In this document: piece by piece, positions 32,732 through 41,023 of the stretch
Layout: each line of letters begins with the position of its first letter
How positions within the stretch are numbered: the first letter of the stretch is position 1
Origin: Noviherbaspirillum sp. L7-7A
Lineage (GTDB): Bacteria > Pseudomonadota > Gammaproteobacteria > Burkholderiales > Burkholderiaceae_D
Assembly (NCBI RefSeq): GCF_019052805.1
Contig: NZ_JAHQRJ010000001.1
Location: 3,162,001 to 3,226,000, forward strand
Direction: 5' to 3'
DNA: 64,000 bases
Position numbers and translations under genes: made by a program
Notes under the pieces: generated by a model
Told to the model about the DNA's origin: nothing
What the model saw: only the letters and a program-made list of their open reading frames with translations
Database searches by the model: none

Positions 32732-34168
32732 TCAGCCATGCCGGATGGCGATGGTCTTCAGCGCAGTGAAGCCGTACAGCGCCTCGAACCCTTTTTCACG
32801 GCCATGGCCGCTGGCCTTGACGCCGCCGAAGGGCAGCTCAACCCCGCCGCCGGCGCCGTAGTTGTTGATGAAGACCTGGCCGGCGCGCACCGCGCGGGCC
32901 ATGCGCATCTGGCGCGCGCCGTTCTCGGTCCAGACGCCGGCGACCAGGCCGAAGGCGGTGCTGTTGGCCAGCCGCAGCGCGTCATGCTCGTCGTCGAAGG
33001 CCATGGCCGCCAGGACCGGGCCGAACACTTCCTCCTGCGCCAGGCGATGGGTATGCGGCACGTCGCGCAGCAGGGTCGGCGCCTGGTAGAAGCCGCTTTC
33101 CGGCGCCTGCGGCACGATGCTGCCCTGGGCCATCACCGAGATGCCGTCGCTGTGCGCGTCCGACAGGAAGTCCCAGACCCGCTGCTGCTGCTGGCGGCGG
33201 ATCAGCGGACCGCAGTCGAGGTCCATCTGGGCCGGGCCGACCTGCAGCCGTTCGAACACGCTGGCCAGCAGGTCCAGCACCTTTTCATAGGCGGGCCGCT
33301 CGATGAGCAGGCGGCTGCCGGCTGAGCAGGTCTGGCCGGCGTTCTGCACGATGGCGCTGGTCACGGCCGGCAGCAGCAGGTCCATGTCGGCGTCGGCAAA
33401 CACGATCTGCGGCGACTTGCCGCCCAGCTCCAGCGTGACCGGCACATGGTTGACGGCGGCCGCCTGCGACACCAGGGTGCCGACCGAAGGCGAGCCGGTG
33501 AAGGACACATGATCGATGCCCGGATGCGACACCAGCGCCGCACCCGCTTCATGGCCATAGCCGGTAACGATGTTGATCACGCCGGCGGGGAAGCCGATGT
33601 CCGCCGCCAGCTGCGCCAGGCGCAGGATGGACATGCAGGCATCCTCGGCCGGCTTGACCACGCAGGTATTGCCGGCCGCCAGCGCGCCGCCGACCGAGCG
33701 CCCGAAGATCTGCAGCGGGTAGTTCCAGGGAATGATGTGGCCGGTTACGCCCAGCGGCTCGCGCAGCGTCAGCACCGTGTAGCCAGCCTGATACGGAATG
33801 GTTTCGCCATGCAGCTTGTCGCAGGCGCCGGCATAGAACTCGAAGTAGCGCGCCACCGCGGCGGCATCGGCGCGCGCCTGGCGCAGCGGCTTGCCGCAGT
33901 CGCGCGCTTCGAGCTGCGCAAACTCCTCGCCATGCTCGATCAGGGCCTGGGACAGCCGATAAAGCAATCGGCCGCGCTCGGCGGCCGACATCACGCTCCA
34001 TTCGCCCTCGAACGCCGTGCGCGCCGTCTGGATGGCGAACTGGATATCTTCGGCATTGCCGCGGGCGATTTCGTCATATTGCTGGCCATCGGAGGGATCG
34101 ATGACGGGAATCGCCTGGCGCGATGCCGAAGCGACCCAGCGGTTACCGATGAAGTGCTGGTCAGGCAT
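32732..34168 (-). CDS. Aldehyde dehydrogenase family protein
   Basis: The 478-residue NAD(P)-dependent aldehyde dehydrogenase has the catalytic Cys in NAGQTCSAGSRLL, general base Glu in ELGGKSPQ, the cofactor loop FTGSPSVG, the oxyanion Asn in IPWNYPLQIF, and the C-terminal EEVFGPV. ATG at 34168 (MPDQHFIGNRW) is the family-like start. The open frame continues upstream for 300 more codons, but that extension is antisense to the divergent regulator and is not coding. It is divergent from the GntR gene and is followed by the SDR. Confidence 0.94.
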   Translation of the reverse strand: MPDQHFIGNRWVASASRQAIPVIDPSDGQQYDEIARGNAEDIQFAIQTARTAFEGEWSVMSAAERGRLLYRLSQALIEHGEEFAQLEARDCGKPLRQARADAAAVARYFEFYAGACDKLHGETIPYQAGYTVLTLREPLGVTGHIIPWNYPLQIFGRSVGGALAAGNTCVVKPAEDACMSILRLAQLAADIGFPAGVINIVTGYGHEAGAALVSHPGIDHVSFTGSPSVGTLVSQAAAVNHVPVTLELGGKSPQIVFADADMDLLLPAVTSAIVQNAGQTCSAGSRLLIERPAYEKVLDLLASVFERLQVGPAQMDLDCGPLIRRQQQQRVWDFLSDAHSDGISVMAQGSIVPQAPESGFYQAPTLLRDVPHTHRLAQEEVFGPVLAAMAFDDEHDALRLANSTAFGLVAGVWTENGARQMRMARAVRAGQVFINNYGAGGGVELPFGGVKASGHGREKGFEALYGFTALKTIAIRHG

Positions 34169-34381
34169 GATGATCCTCCAGGGTTGGGTGGTCGTGCGTG
34201 GCGGCGCATTGCTCATTGTGCGCTGCGCTGCATTTCTGCCTTGCATTGCAAAGTGCAATGGTCGCCGTGAACAATCAGGAAGACGCCATGACGCATGGCA
34301 AGTTCCGTTGCCGTCTACATCTGCCTGCGTGCCGGCATGGCCCAGGGCGCGCCGGATCGTGTGGAAGCATAGCCGAGCCAG

Positions 34382-34395
34382 TTGTATGATTACAA
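34382..34395. promoter_or_regulatory. Operator-like palindrome overlapping the GntR gene promoter
   Basis: TTGTA-TGAT-TACAA has perfect 5-bp arms and lies in the 252-base divergent gap between the aldehyde dehydrogenase and GntR genes. The putative -10 TATGAT (34385-34390) is inside it, with a weak TGGAAG at -35 spacing. It is likely the autoregulatory site of the adjacent FadR-type protein. Confidence 0.55.
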
Positions 34396-34420
34396 TACAT
34401 TTCCCCTTCAGGACCGCTCC

Positions 34421-35161
34421 ATGACCAAGCTGCAGGATCTTCCGATAGCAACCCTGAGCGCCACCGCCAAGATGCCGGACCGTGTCACGGCCGCCCTGCT
34501 GTCGCTGATCCGCACCGGTGAATATCCGCCCGGCGCCCGGCTGCCGTCGGAAATGCGCATGGCCACCAGCTTCGGCGTAAGCCGCACGGTCATCCGCGAG
34601 GCAGTGTCGCGGCTCAAGTCGGAAGGGCTGGTCGAATCGCGCCAGGGCAGCGGCGTTTATGTGCGCACCGGCAGCATGGATACGCCCTTCCGCATCGATC
34701 CGACCGTCGCCGACTCGGTGCAGTCCTTGTTGCAGGTGGTGGAACTGCGGCGCGGGCTGGAATCGGAAATCGCCGCGTTGGCGGCCGAGCGGCGCACGCC
34801 GGCGCAACTGGACGAAATCCGCGCTGCGCTGGCCGCAATCGAAGCCGATGTGGCCACCGGCGGCGACGGCGTGGATGCCGATATGGCATTCCACCGGGCG
34901 ATTGCGCGCGCCACCGGCAATCCGCATTTCCTGGCGCTGTGGGACTTCCTGGGGCAGTTCCTGCGCGGCGCCATGACGGTAACCCGGGCGCTGGAAGCCG
35001 AGCGGCAGGAAATGGGCCGGCAGGTGCTGGACGAGCATCATGCCCTGCTGGAAGCCATCGCCGCCGGCGACCCGGCCGCCGCCAGCGCCGCCGCGCGCCA
35101 CCACATGGTCATGGCTTCGCAGCGCATCGGCACCCTGGAAGCGGGCGCGCTCGGCGCATAG
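34421..35161 (+). CDS. FadR/GntR-family transcriptional regulator (FCD domain)
   Basis: The 246-residue protein has an N-terminal winged helix (GEYPPGARLPSEMRMATSFGVSRTVIREAVSRLKSEGLVESRQGSGVYV) and a C-terminal all-helical FCD ligand-binding domain with metal-type His residues (DADMAFHRAIARATGN, LDEHHALLEAI, ARHHM). FCD regulators usually respond to a carboxylate intermediate of the pathway they control. It is divergent from the ALDH-SDR operon and leads the serine hydrolase and acyl-CoA synthetase genes. ATG at 34421 lies 25 bases past the operator. Confidence 0.92.
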   Translation: MTKLQDLPIATLSATAKMPDRVTAALLSLIRTGEYPPGARLPSEMRMATSFGVSRTVIREAVSRLKSEGLVESRQGSGVYVRTGSMDTPFRIDPTVADSVQSLLQVVELRRGLESEIAALAAERRTPAQLDEIRAALAAIEADVATGGDGVDADMAFHRAIARATGNPHFLALWDFLGQFLRGAMTVTRALEAERQEMGRQVLDEHHALLEAIAAGDPAAASAAARHHMVMASQRIGTLEAGALGA

Positions 35162-35247
35162 ACGGCTGCGGCGGGCACAAAGCCGGCGCCTCCGCTTCTC
35201 GCTACAATGACTGCGTTAATCAAACTACAACCAGCGAGACAGCTCAA

Positions 35248-36459
35248 ATGACAGCAAACAGCCTGATGGCGCCGCTCGCGCGCGCCGATTTCCGCCTCGA
35301 TCCGGCCCGCCTTGAACACCTCACCCGCACGATACAGGCCGACATTGACAACGGCCGCATTCCCGGCGCCGTGATGCTGGTTTCCCATCGCGACGAAGTG
35401 GTTTATGAAAAGGCGCTGGGCATGCAGAACGCCGCCGCCGGCGTGCCTATGTCCATCGACAGCATTTTCCGCATCTATTCCATGACCAAGCCCATCGTCT
35501 CGGTCGCGGTGATGATGCTGGTCGAGGAAGGCCGGCTCCTGATCAGCCAGCCGGTGTCGGCTTTTCTGCCGGAACTGGGCCAACCCCGGGTCGGCGTTGC
35601 ATCGGCCGATGAAAACGGAGAGCCGGTGTTGAACACCGTGCCGGCCCAGCGCGAAATGACGGTGCATGACCTGTTGCGCCATACCTCGGGCCTGACTTAT
35701 GGCATCTTCGGCGAATCGCTGGTCAAGAGCGCTTATGGCGACGCCGGCGTGGAGCGCAAGGACGTGACCAATGCCGAGATGGTGCGCCGGCTGGCCACGG
35801 TGCCACTGGCCTACCAGCCGGGCACGATCTGGGAATACAGCCGCTCCACCGATGTGCTGGGCGCGCTGGTGGAACGCATTTCCGGCATGGACCTGGAGGC
35901 ATTCCTGCAGCAGCGCATCCTCGGCCCGCTGGGCATGAATGACAGCGGCTTCTGGGTGCCGGAAAACCAGCAGTACCGCCTGGCCGAAGCCTTCGATACC
36001 GATCCGCAGACCGGCGTGGCGGTCAAGCTGATCAATGTGCGGCGCAAGCCCGACTTCCTCTCCGGCGGCGGCGGCATGGTTTCCACCGTGCGTGACTACC
36101 TGCGCTTCGTGCGCATGCTGGCGGGGCACGGCACGCTGGACGGCGTGCGCATCCTGTCGCGCAAGACCGTGGAAACCATGACCAGCGACCACCTCGGCGA
36201 CCTGCCCGGCGCCCGCGCCACACTGGACTTCCTGCCCGGTCCGGGCTACGGCTTCGGTCTTGGCTTCGCGGTGCGCATTGCCGCCGGCGACGCCATCGTG
36301 CCGGGCTCGCTCGGCGACTACAACTGGAGCGGCCTGGCCGGCACCTATTTCTGGATCGATCCGCAGGAAGAACTGGCGGCGATTTTCCTGATGCAGGCGC
36401 CGGAACAGCGCTCGCATTACCGCCAGCTGTTCCGCAACCTGGTGTACGCGGCGCTATAA
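35248..36459 (+). CDS. Serine hydrolase of the beta-lactamase/EstB (class C-like) family
   Basis: The 403-residue protein has the catalytic S-x-x-K in YSMTKPIVSVAV (about residues 75-85), a Tyr-containing second motif (EYSRSTDVLGALVE), and a late GGGGMVSTVRDY. No signal peptide is present, so it is probably a cytoplasmic esterase or amidase (EstB-like) rather than a secreted beta-lactamase. ATG at 35248 is chosen because the family starts close to DPARLEHL. It lies 86 bases after the regulator and 26 before the acyl-CoA synthetase, suggesting an operon in which it may release an acid that is then CoA-activated. That role is inference. Confidence 0.88.
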   Translation: MTANSLMAPLARADFRLDPARLEHLTRTIQADIDNGRIPGAVMLVSHRDEVVYEKALGMQNAAAGVPMSIDSIFRIYSMTKPIVSVAVMMLVEEGRLLISQPVSAFLPELGQPRVGVASADENGEPVLNTVPAQREMTVHDLLRHTSGLTYGIFGESLVKSAYGDAGVERKDVTNAEMVRRLATVPLAYQPGTIWEYSRSTDVLGALVERISGMDLEAFLQQRILGPLGMNDSGFWVPENQQYRLAEAFDTDPQTGVAVKLINVRRKPDFLSGGGGMVSTVRDYLRFVRMLAGHGTLDGVRILSRKTVETMTSDHLGDLPGARATLDFLPGPGYGFGLGFAVRIAAGDAIVPGSLGDYNWSGLAGTYFWIDPQEELAAIFLMQAPEQRSHYRQLFRNLVYAAL

Positions 36460-36485
36460 GCCGCTATTTTCTGTCTGAACCAACC

Positions 36486-38042
36486 ATGAAGACCATGACG
36501 ATAGAAACCCTGCTTGACCGCGATTTCGGCACCATCCCCGAACTGATCCATCTGCATGCACAGCAGCAGCCCGGCCATCCGGCGCTGGTGCAGGACGACC
36601 GCAGCGTGAGCTATGCCGAACTGGACGCATTAATGAACCGGGTGGCTGCCTCTCTGCAACGCGACGGCGTGCAGCCACGCGAGGCCATTGCGATTTGCGC
36701 CGGCACCTCGATCCAGTACGCTGCGCTGTTCCTCGGCGCCCTGCGCGCCGGCGTGGCGGTAGCGCCGCTGGCGCCTTCCTCCACCGCGGAAAGCCTGGCG
36801 ATCATGATCCGCGATTGCGGCGCGAAGCGGCTTTTCCTCGATGCCAGCACCGCCCCTACGCTGGCCGCGGTGCAGGACCGCATCGATGTGGCCCAAGTGC
36901 GCCTGGACGGCAGCGCCGAACCCGGCTGGGACAGCTGGCTGGCTGCGCCCGGCGCGGCGCCGCAACCGGTGCAGCTGCAGCCGGACTGGATCTTCAACAT
37001 CATCTATTCCTCCGGCACTACCGGCGCGCCCAAGGGCATTACCCAGCCGCACGGCATGCGCTGGCAGCATGTCAAGCGCGGCCACCTGAACGGCTACGGC
37101 ACCGAGGCGGTGACGCTGATTTCCACCCCCTTGTATTCCAACACCACGCTGGTCAGCTTTTTCCCGACCATTGCGCTCGGCGGCACGGTTGTGATGATGG
37201 CCAAGTTCGACGCCGGCACCTATCTCGAACTGGCGCAAAAACATCGGGTCACCCATACCATGCTGGTGCCGGTGCAATACCAGCGGCTGATGGCGCATCC
37301 GGATTTCGACCGTTACGACCTGTCTTCCTTCCGGATGAAGTTCTGCACCAGCGCACCCTTCTCGGCTGCATTGAAAGCCGACATCCTGAAACGCTGGCCT
37401 GGCGGCCTGGTCGAGTATTACGGCATGACGGAAGGTGGCGGCACCTGCATCCTGGCCGCGCACGAGCATCCGGACAAGCTGCACACGGTGGGCCAGCCGG
37501 CGCCGGAGCACGACATCCGCCTGATTGACGAGCAGGGTCGGGAAGTCGGGCCGGGCGAAACCGGCGAGGTGGTTGGCCATTCCGGCGCGATGATGCAGGG
37601 TTACTTCAACCAGCCGGAGAAAACCGCCGAGGCCGAGTGGTACGCGCCCGACGGCAAGCGTTTCATCCGCACCGGCGACCTCGGGCGTTTCGATGCCGAC
37701 GGTTTCCTGACGCTGCTGGACCGCAAGAAGGACATGATTATTTCCGGCGGCTTCAACATCTACCCGAGCGACCTGGAAGCCGTGCTGCGCGAGCATCCGG
37801 ACGTGGCCGACGCTGCGGTGGTAGGCGTGCCATCGACGGCCTGGGGCGAAACGCCAGTGGCCTATGTCGTGCCGCGGACAGGCGCCGGCATCACACCGGA
37901 TGCGCTGATGGCCTGGGTCAATGAGCGGGTCGGCAAGACGCAACGGCTGTCGGCGCTGGAGTTCGCCGAATCGCTGCCGCGCAGCGCCATTGGCAAGGTG
38001 TTGAAGCGTGAACTGCGCGACCAGTACCAGGCAGGAAAGTAG
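36486..38042 (+). CDS. AMP-dependent acyl-CoA synthetase/ligase
   Basis: The 518-residue ANL-superfamily enzyme has the P-loop-like YSSGTTGAPKGI, the A5-type YGMTEGGG, the hinge region DRKKDMIISGGFNIYP and the catalytic lysine in PRSAIGKVLKRELR. It activates a carboxylate to acyl-AMP and then acyl-CoA. The substrate class (aromatic, branched or fatty) is not determined by these motifs. It ends the gntR-hydrolase-ligase run; an inverted-repeat element and a terminator follow. Confidence 0.94.
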   Translation: MKTMTIETLLDRDFGTIPELIHLHAQQQPGHPALVQDDRSVSYAELDALMNRVAASLQRDGVQPREAIAICAGTSIQYAALFLGALRAGVAVAPLAPSSTAESLAIMIRDCGAKRLFLDASTAPTLAAVQDRIDVAQVRLDGSAEPGWDSWLAAPGAAPQPVQLQPDWIFNIIYSSGTTGAPKGITQPHGMRWQHVKRGHLNGYGTEAVTLISTPLYSNTTLVSFFPTIALGGTVVMMAKFDAGTYLELAQKHRVTHTMLVPVQYQRLMAHPDFDRYDLSSFRMKFCTSAPFSAALKADILKRWPGGLVEYYGMTEGGGTCILAAHEHPDKLHTVGQPAPEHDIRLIDEQGREVGPGETGEVVGHSGAMMQGYFNQPEKTAEAEWYAPDGKRFIRTGDLGRFDADGFLTLLDRKKDMIISGGFNIYPSDLEAVLREHPDVADAAVVGVPSTAWGETPVAYVVPRTGAGITPDALMAWVNERVGKTQRLSALEFAESLPRSAIGKVLKRELRDQYQAGK

Positions 38043-38096
38043 TCAGCCAGGTAAGAGATCTCAGCGGGAAAGACATTTACCGTTTTTGGACGCCTT

Positions 38097-38209
38097 TGTA
38101 GGGTGCAATCCCCGAAGGGCATTGCACGGCTTTGCAGAATGTTGGGGAGTCGTGGGCTGCCATTCTTTGCGACCACGCGTAATGCCCCTGCGGGGTATTA
38201 CGCCCTACA
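38097..38209. repeat. 113-bp palindromic MITE/REP-like intergenic element
   Basis: The ends TGTAGGGTGCAATCCC and, inverted, TGTAGGGCGTAATACC match over 16 bases with few mismatches. Each end also folds alone: GCAATcCCC-GAA-GGGcATTGC and GCGTAATgCCCC-TGC-GGGGtATTACGC. GCAgAATG and CATTCtTTGC pair in the middle. It is non-coding and lies just after the acyl-CoA synthetase stop. The shape fits a non-autonomous, RAYT/REP-type or MITE-type repeat. Confidence 0.75.
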
Positions 38210-38228
38210 ACTTGCATGAATCCCCAAA

Positions 38229-38260
38229 TAAAAAACCGGCGCCGCAGCGCCGGTTTTTTC
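38229..38260. terminator. Bidirectional terminator
   Basis: AAAAAACCGGCGC and GCGCCGGTTTTTT are a symmetrical stem with A and T tracts on both sides. It terminates both the acyl-CoA synthetase (plus) and tctA (minus). Confidence 0.9.
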
Positions 38261-38302
38261 ATCACCCGTCGCCATGCCGTCCTGCGACGGCATGGCCGTG
38301 TT

Positions 38303-39850
38303 TCAGGCCTCTTCCTGGAACGCCTCCTCGCGCTTGGACTTGATCGACGGCAGCGCCACGATCACCACCAGCGCCGCGGCCGCCAGCAGCAGGCCCAGCG
38401 AGATCGGCCGCGTGAAGAACACGCTGAAGTCGCCCCGCGACAGCAGCAGCGAACGGCGGAAGTTCTCCTCCATCATCGGCCCCAGCACGAAGCCCAGCAG
38501 CAGCGGCGCGCCCTCGCAGCCCAGCTTGATGAACACATAGCCCAGCACGCCAAAGCCCGCCGTCATGAACACGTCGAACACGCTGTTGTTGACCGTGTAG
38601 ACGCCAATGCAGCAGAACACCAGGATCGCCGGGTACAGGTAGCGGTACGGCACCGTCAAGAGCTTGATCCAGATGCCGATCAGCGGCAGGTTCAGGATCA
38701 CCAGCATCGCATTGCCCAGCCACATCGACACGATCAGGCCCCAGAACAGCGTCGGGTTGCTGGTCATGACCTGCGGGCCCGGCTGGATGTTGTGGATCGT
38801 CATGGCGCCCACCATCAGCGCCATGACCGCATTGGGCGGAATGCCCAGCGTCAGCAGCGGAATGAACGAGGTCTGCGCCGCGGCATTGTTGGCCGACTCC
38901 GGACCGGCCAGGCCTTCGATGGCGCCCTTGCCGAACTCGGCGCTGTTCCTGCTGATCTTCTTTTCCATGGTGTAGGCGCCGAACGAGGCCAAGGCCGCGC
39001 CGCCGCCGGGCAGGATGCCCAGCATCGAGCCCAGGGCGGTGCCGCGCAGGATGGGCGCCACCATGCGCTTGAAGTCGTCCTTCGACGGGAACAGGGTGGT
39101 GATCTTGCTGGTGAAGACTTCGCGCTTTTCCTTCTGCTCGAGGTTGGTCATCACCTCGGCAAAGCCGAACACGCCCATGGCCACCGCGGCAAAGCTCACG
39201 CCGTCGGACAGCTCGGGAATGTCAAACGCATAGCGCGACACGCCGGTGTTCACGTCCGTGCCGATCACGCCGCCCAACAGGCCCAGCACAATCATGGCAA
39301 TGGCCTTGACCAGCGAGCCGGAGGCCAGGACGACGGCGCCGATCATGCCCAGCACCATCAGCGAGAAGTACTCGGCCGGGCCGAACTTGAAGGCCACTTC
39401 GGCCAGCGGCACCGCAAAGGCGGCCAGCAGCAGCGTGCCGACGCAGCCGGCAAAGAACGAGCCGATGGCGGCGGTGGACAGGGCCACGCCGGCGCGGCCG
39501 CGGCGGGCCATCTGGTAGCCGTCGATACAGGTGACCACCGACGAGGTCTCGCCGGGCAGGTTGACCAGGATGGCGGTGGTGGAGCCGCCGTACTGGGCGC
39601 CATAGTAAATGCCGGCCAGCATGATCAGGCCGCCCAGCGGGGGCAGCGCATAGGTTGCCGGCAGCAGCATGGCGATGGTGGCGATCGGGCCCAGGCCGGG
39701 CAGCACGCCGATCAGGGTGCCGATCAAAGCGCCGATGAAGCAGTAGGCCAGGTTCATCGGCAGGCTCATGGTCAGGCCGAAGACCGAGAACGGCTCCAGG
39801 GCCAGCACCGCGCCGAAGCCGGTGGAGAGGTTGGCAATCAGGGTTTCCAT
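38303..39850 (-). CDS. tctA: Tripartite tricarboxylate transporter, large permease TctA
   Basis: The 515-residue, roughly 12-helix permease carries family motifs G.LPGLGP...LLPATYALPP, YGGSTTAILVNLPGE and GI.P..A.ALLMGA-like segments (TLGIPPNAVMALMVGAM). With TctB and a periplasmic TctC receptor it imports citrate-like tri- or dicarboxylates. No tctC gene lies next to it. It follows tctB by 9 bases. Confidence 0.94.
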   Translation of the reverse strand: METLIANLSTGFGAVLALEPFSVFGLTMSLPMNLAYCFIGALIGTLIGVLPGLGPIATIAMLLPATYALPPLGGLIMLAGIYYGAQYGGSTTAILVNLPGETSSVVTCIDGYQMARRGRAGVALSTAAIGSFFAGCVGTLLLAAFAVPLAEVAFKFGPAEYFSLMVLGMIGAVVLASGSLVKAIAMIVLGLLGGVIGTDVNTGVSRYAFDIPELSDGVSFAAVAMGVFGFAEVMTNLEQKEKREVFTSKITTLFPSKDDFKRMVAPILRGTALGSMLGILPGGGAALASFGAYTMEKKISRNSAEFGKGAIEGLAGPESANNAAAQTSFIPLLTLGIPPNAVMALMVGAMTIHNIQPGPQVMTSNPTLFWGLIVSMWLGNAMLVILNLPLIGIWIKLLTVPYRYLYPAILVFCCIGVYTVNNSVFDVFMTAGFGVLGYVFIKLGCEGAPLLLGFVLGPMMEENFRRSLLLSRGDFSVFFTRPISLGLLLAAAALVVIVALPSIKSKREEAFQEEA

Positions 39851-39859
39851 GTGTGCTCC

Positions 39860-40321
39860 TTAGGCGCCGAGGAAAGTGGGCCACAGCGGAAACTGCAGAC
39901 TCAGGGCATAGACGAAGACGAACAGGCACAGCAGGACCAGCACGACGGTGTTGATCAGGGCGGCGCGCCAGCCGAATTCATGGCTGGCATAGCTCGACAC
40001 CAGCACCACGGTGACGAGGGAAATGACCAGGCCCAGGCGCGGCAGGAACAAGCCGAAGAGCACGACCGAGCCGAGGATGAGGATGATGGTGGCCCAGGAA
40101 AAGCGGTCGACCTTGTGCGCCTCGGCCTTGGGCGAGAGCGCCATCAGGGCAATGCCGACGCCCATGACGATGAGGATGACGCCCAGTACGGTGGGGAAGT
40201 AGCCGGGGCCCATGCGGGCGGCCGAGCCGAAGGTGTAACGGGTACCAAACCCGGCGAAGAAAAGGCCGAAGGCGGCAAACATCACCCCCGACCAGAAGTC
40301 CTTCTGGTTCCTGATTAACAT
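39860..40321 (-). CDS. tctB: Tripartite tricarboxylate transporter, small permease TctB
   Basis: The 153-residue inner-membrane protein has four hydrophobic segments and the family N-terminal FAAFGLFFAGFGTRYTFGSAARMGPGYFP motif (about residues 15-43). It partners TctA. A GGAG-like site precedes the ATG. The 104-base upstream gap holds a short stem (CCATGAT with ATCATGG, 40358-40379). Confidence 0.93.
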   Translation of the reverse strand: MLIRNQKDFWSGVMFAAFGLFFAGFGTRYTFGSAARMGPGYFPTVLGVILIVMGVGIALMALSPKAEAHKVDRFSWATIILILGSVVLFGLFLPRLGLVISLVTVVLVSSYASHEFGWRAALINTVVLVLLCLFVFVYALSLQFPLWPTFLGA

Positions 40322-40425
40322 GCTGCAAAGTCTCCTTTTTGTCGCTTTTTGAGCGGACCATGATTTTTGCCGATCATGGCAAAGGATGCAATGGTCAATA
40401 TTGATTCCGCGACATAAAGCAGTGT

Positions 40426-40914
40426 TTATTTAGCGCCTTGCACCAAATAGAGCGCCTTTTCCCGCAATTTGGGCAAAGTCAGCATGGCTTCACGCTCCTC
40501 CCTGTTTGCGATCAGAGCATCGTGAAAGAGTGGCTGCATATCCAGTCCGGTCGAAAAGACGAATTCAAAAAACATGTTCTTCCCTGGCTGCGCGTCGACT
40601 TTCGCCTCGATCACGGCAGCCCTGGGACCGGGCGCAACCTCCAGTAGATGCCGGCCTGGCGCCAGGGATAGGCGCAGGTAGGATGCATTTGACAGTTGTC
40701 CGCAAATTTTGCCGTCAATAATGACATCAAAGCCCTGGGCATAGGCAGCCATGGCGTCACGCCGGTACAGATAGACCTGCGCCATCTCCGGCGCAACGGC
40801 GGACAGGCCCGGAAATAGCGGCCCTTCAACACGGTCGCAACTGAAGACCGCAAGGCCGGCAGCCAGGGTCAGGAGAAAACCGTAATGAATCAGTTTTGAA
40901 TGAAGGAATATCAT
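40426..40914 (-). CDS. Small exported protein, DUF2846-like
   Basis: The 162-residue product has an N-terminal hydrophobic segment ending in a possible lipobox (AVFSC, Cys near residue 26). It then has a beta-rich domain, QVYLYRRDAMAAYAQGFDVIIDGKICGQLSNASYLRLSLAPGRHLLEV, which matches the DUF2846 pattern of PEGA-like surface lipoproteins. ATG at 40914 is preferred over one 19 codons upstream because the hydrophobic segment then starts near the N-terminus. The function is unknown and the gene is monocistronic. Confidence 0.7.
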   Translation of the reverse strand: MIFLHSKLIHYGFLLTLAAGLAVFSCDRVEGPLFPGLSAVAPEMAQVYLYRRDAMAAYAQGFDVIIDGKICGQLSNASYLRLSLAPGRHLLEVAPGPRAAVIEAKVDAQPGKNMFFEFVFSTGLDMQPLFHDALIANREEREAMLTLPKLREKALYLVQGAK

Positions 40915-40935
40915 GCGGATTGCAGTAAGGGACAA

Positions 40936-40956
40936 GGCGCGCCCCGTTGGCGCGCC
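40936..40956. repeat. Tandem GGCGCGCC palindromes
   Basis: GGCGCGCC occurs twice, separated by CCGTT, and can fold as an 8-bp stem. A second stem, GCCCGC with GCGGGC (40988-41009), follows. Neither has a T-tract; they occupy the gap downstream of the 41024 gene. Confidence 0.5.
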
Positions 40957-41023
40957 CGCCGTAAGTTGCAATCCCGCGTGAAACGTTGCCCGCTCTTAGC
41001 CAGGCGGGCTAACGGCTACTCGA

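Noticed and set aside
34169-35104. In-frame 300-codon N-terminal extension of the aldehyde dehydrogenase
   Set aside because: It lies antisense to the GntR-family gene and crosses the divergent promoter; the family N-terminus starts at 34168.
38216-40318. 700-codon frame antisense to tctA/tctB
   Set aside because: Shadow frame rich in Gln, His and Gly; the opposite strand encodes clear TctA and TctB.
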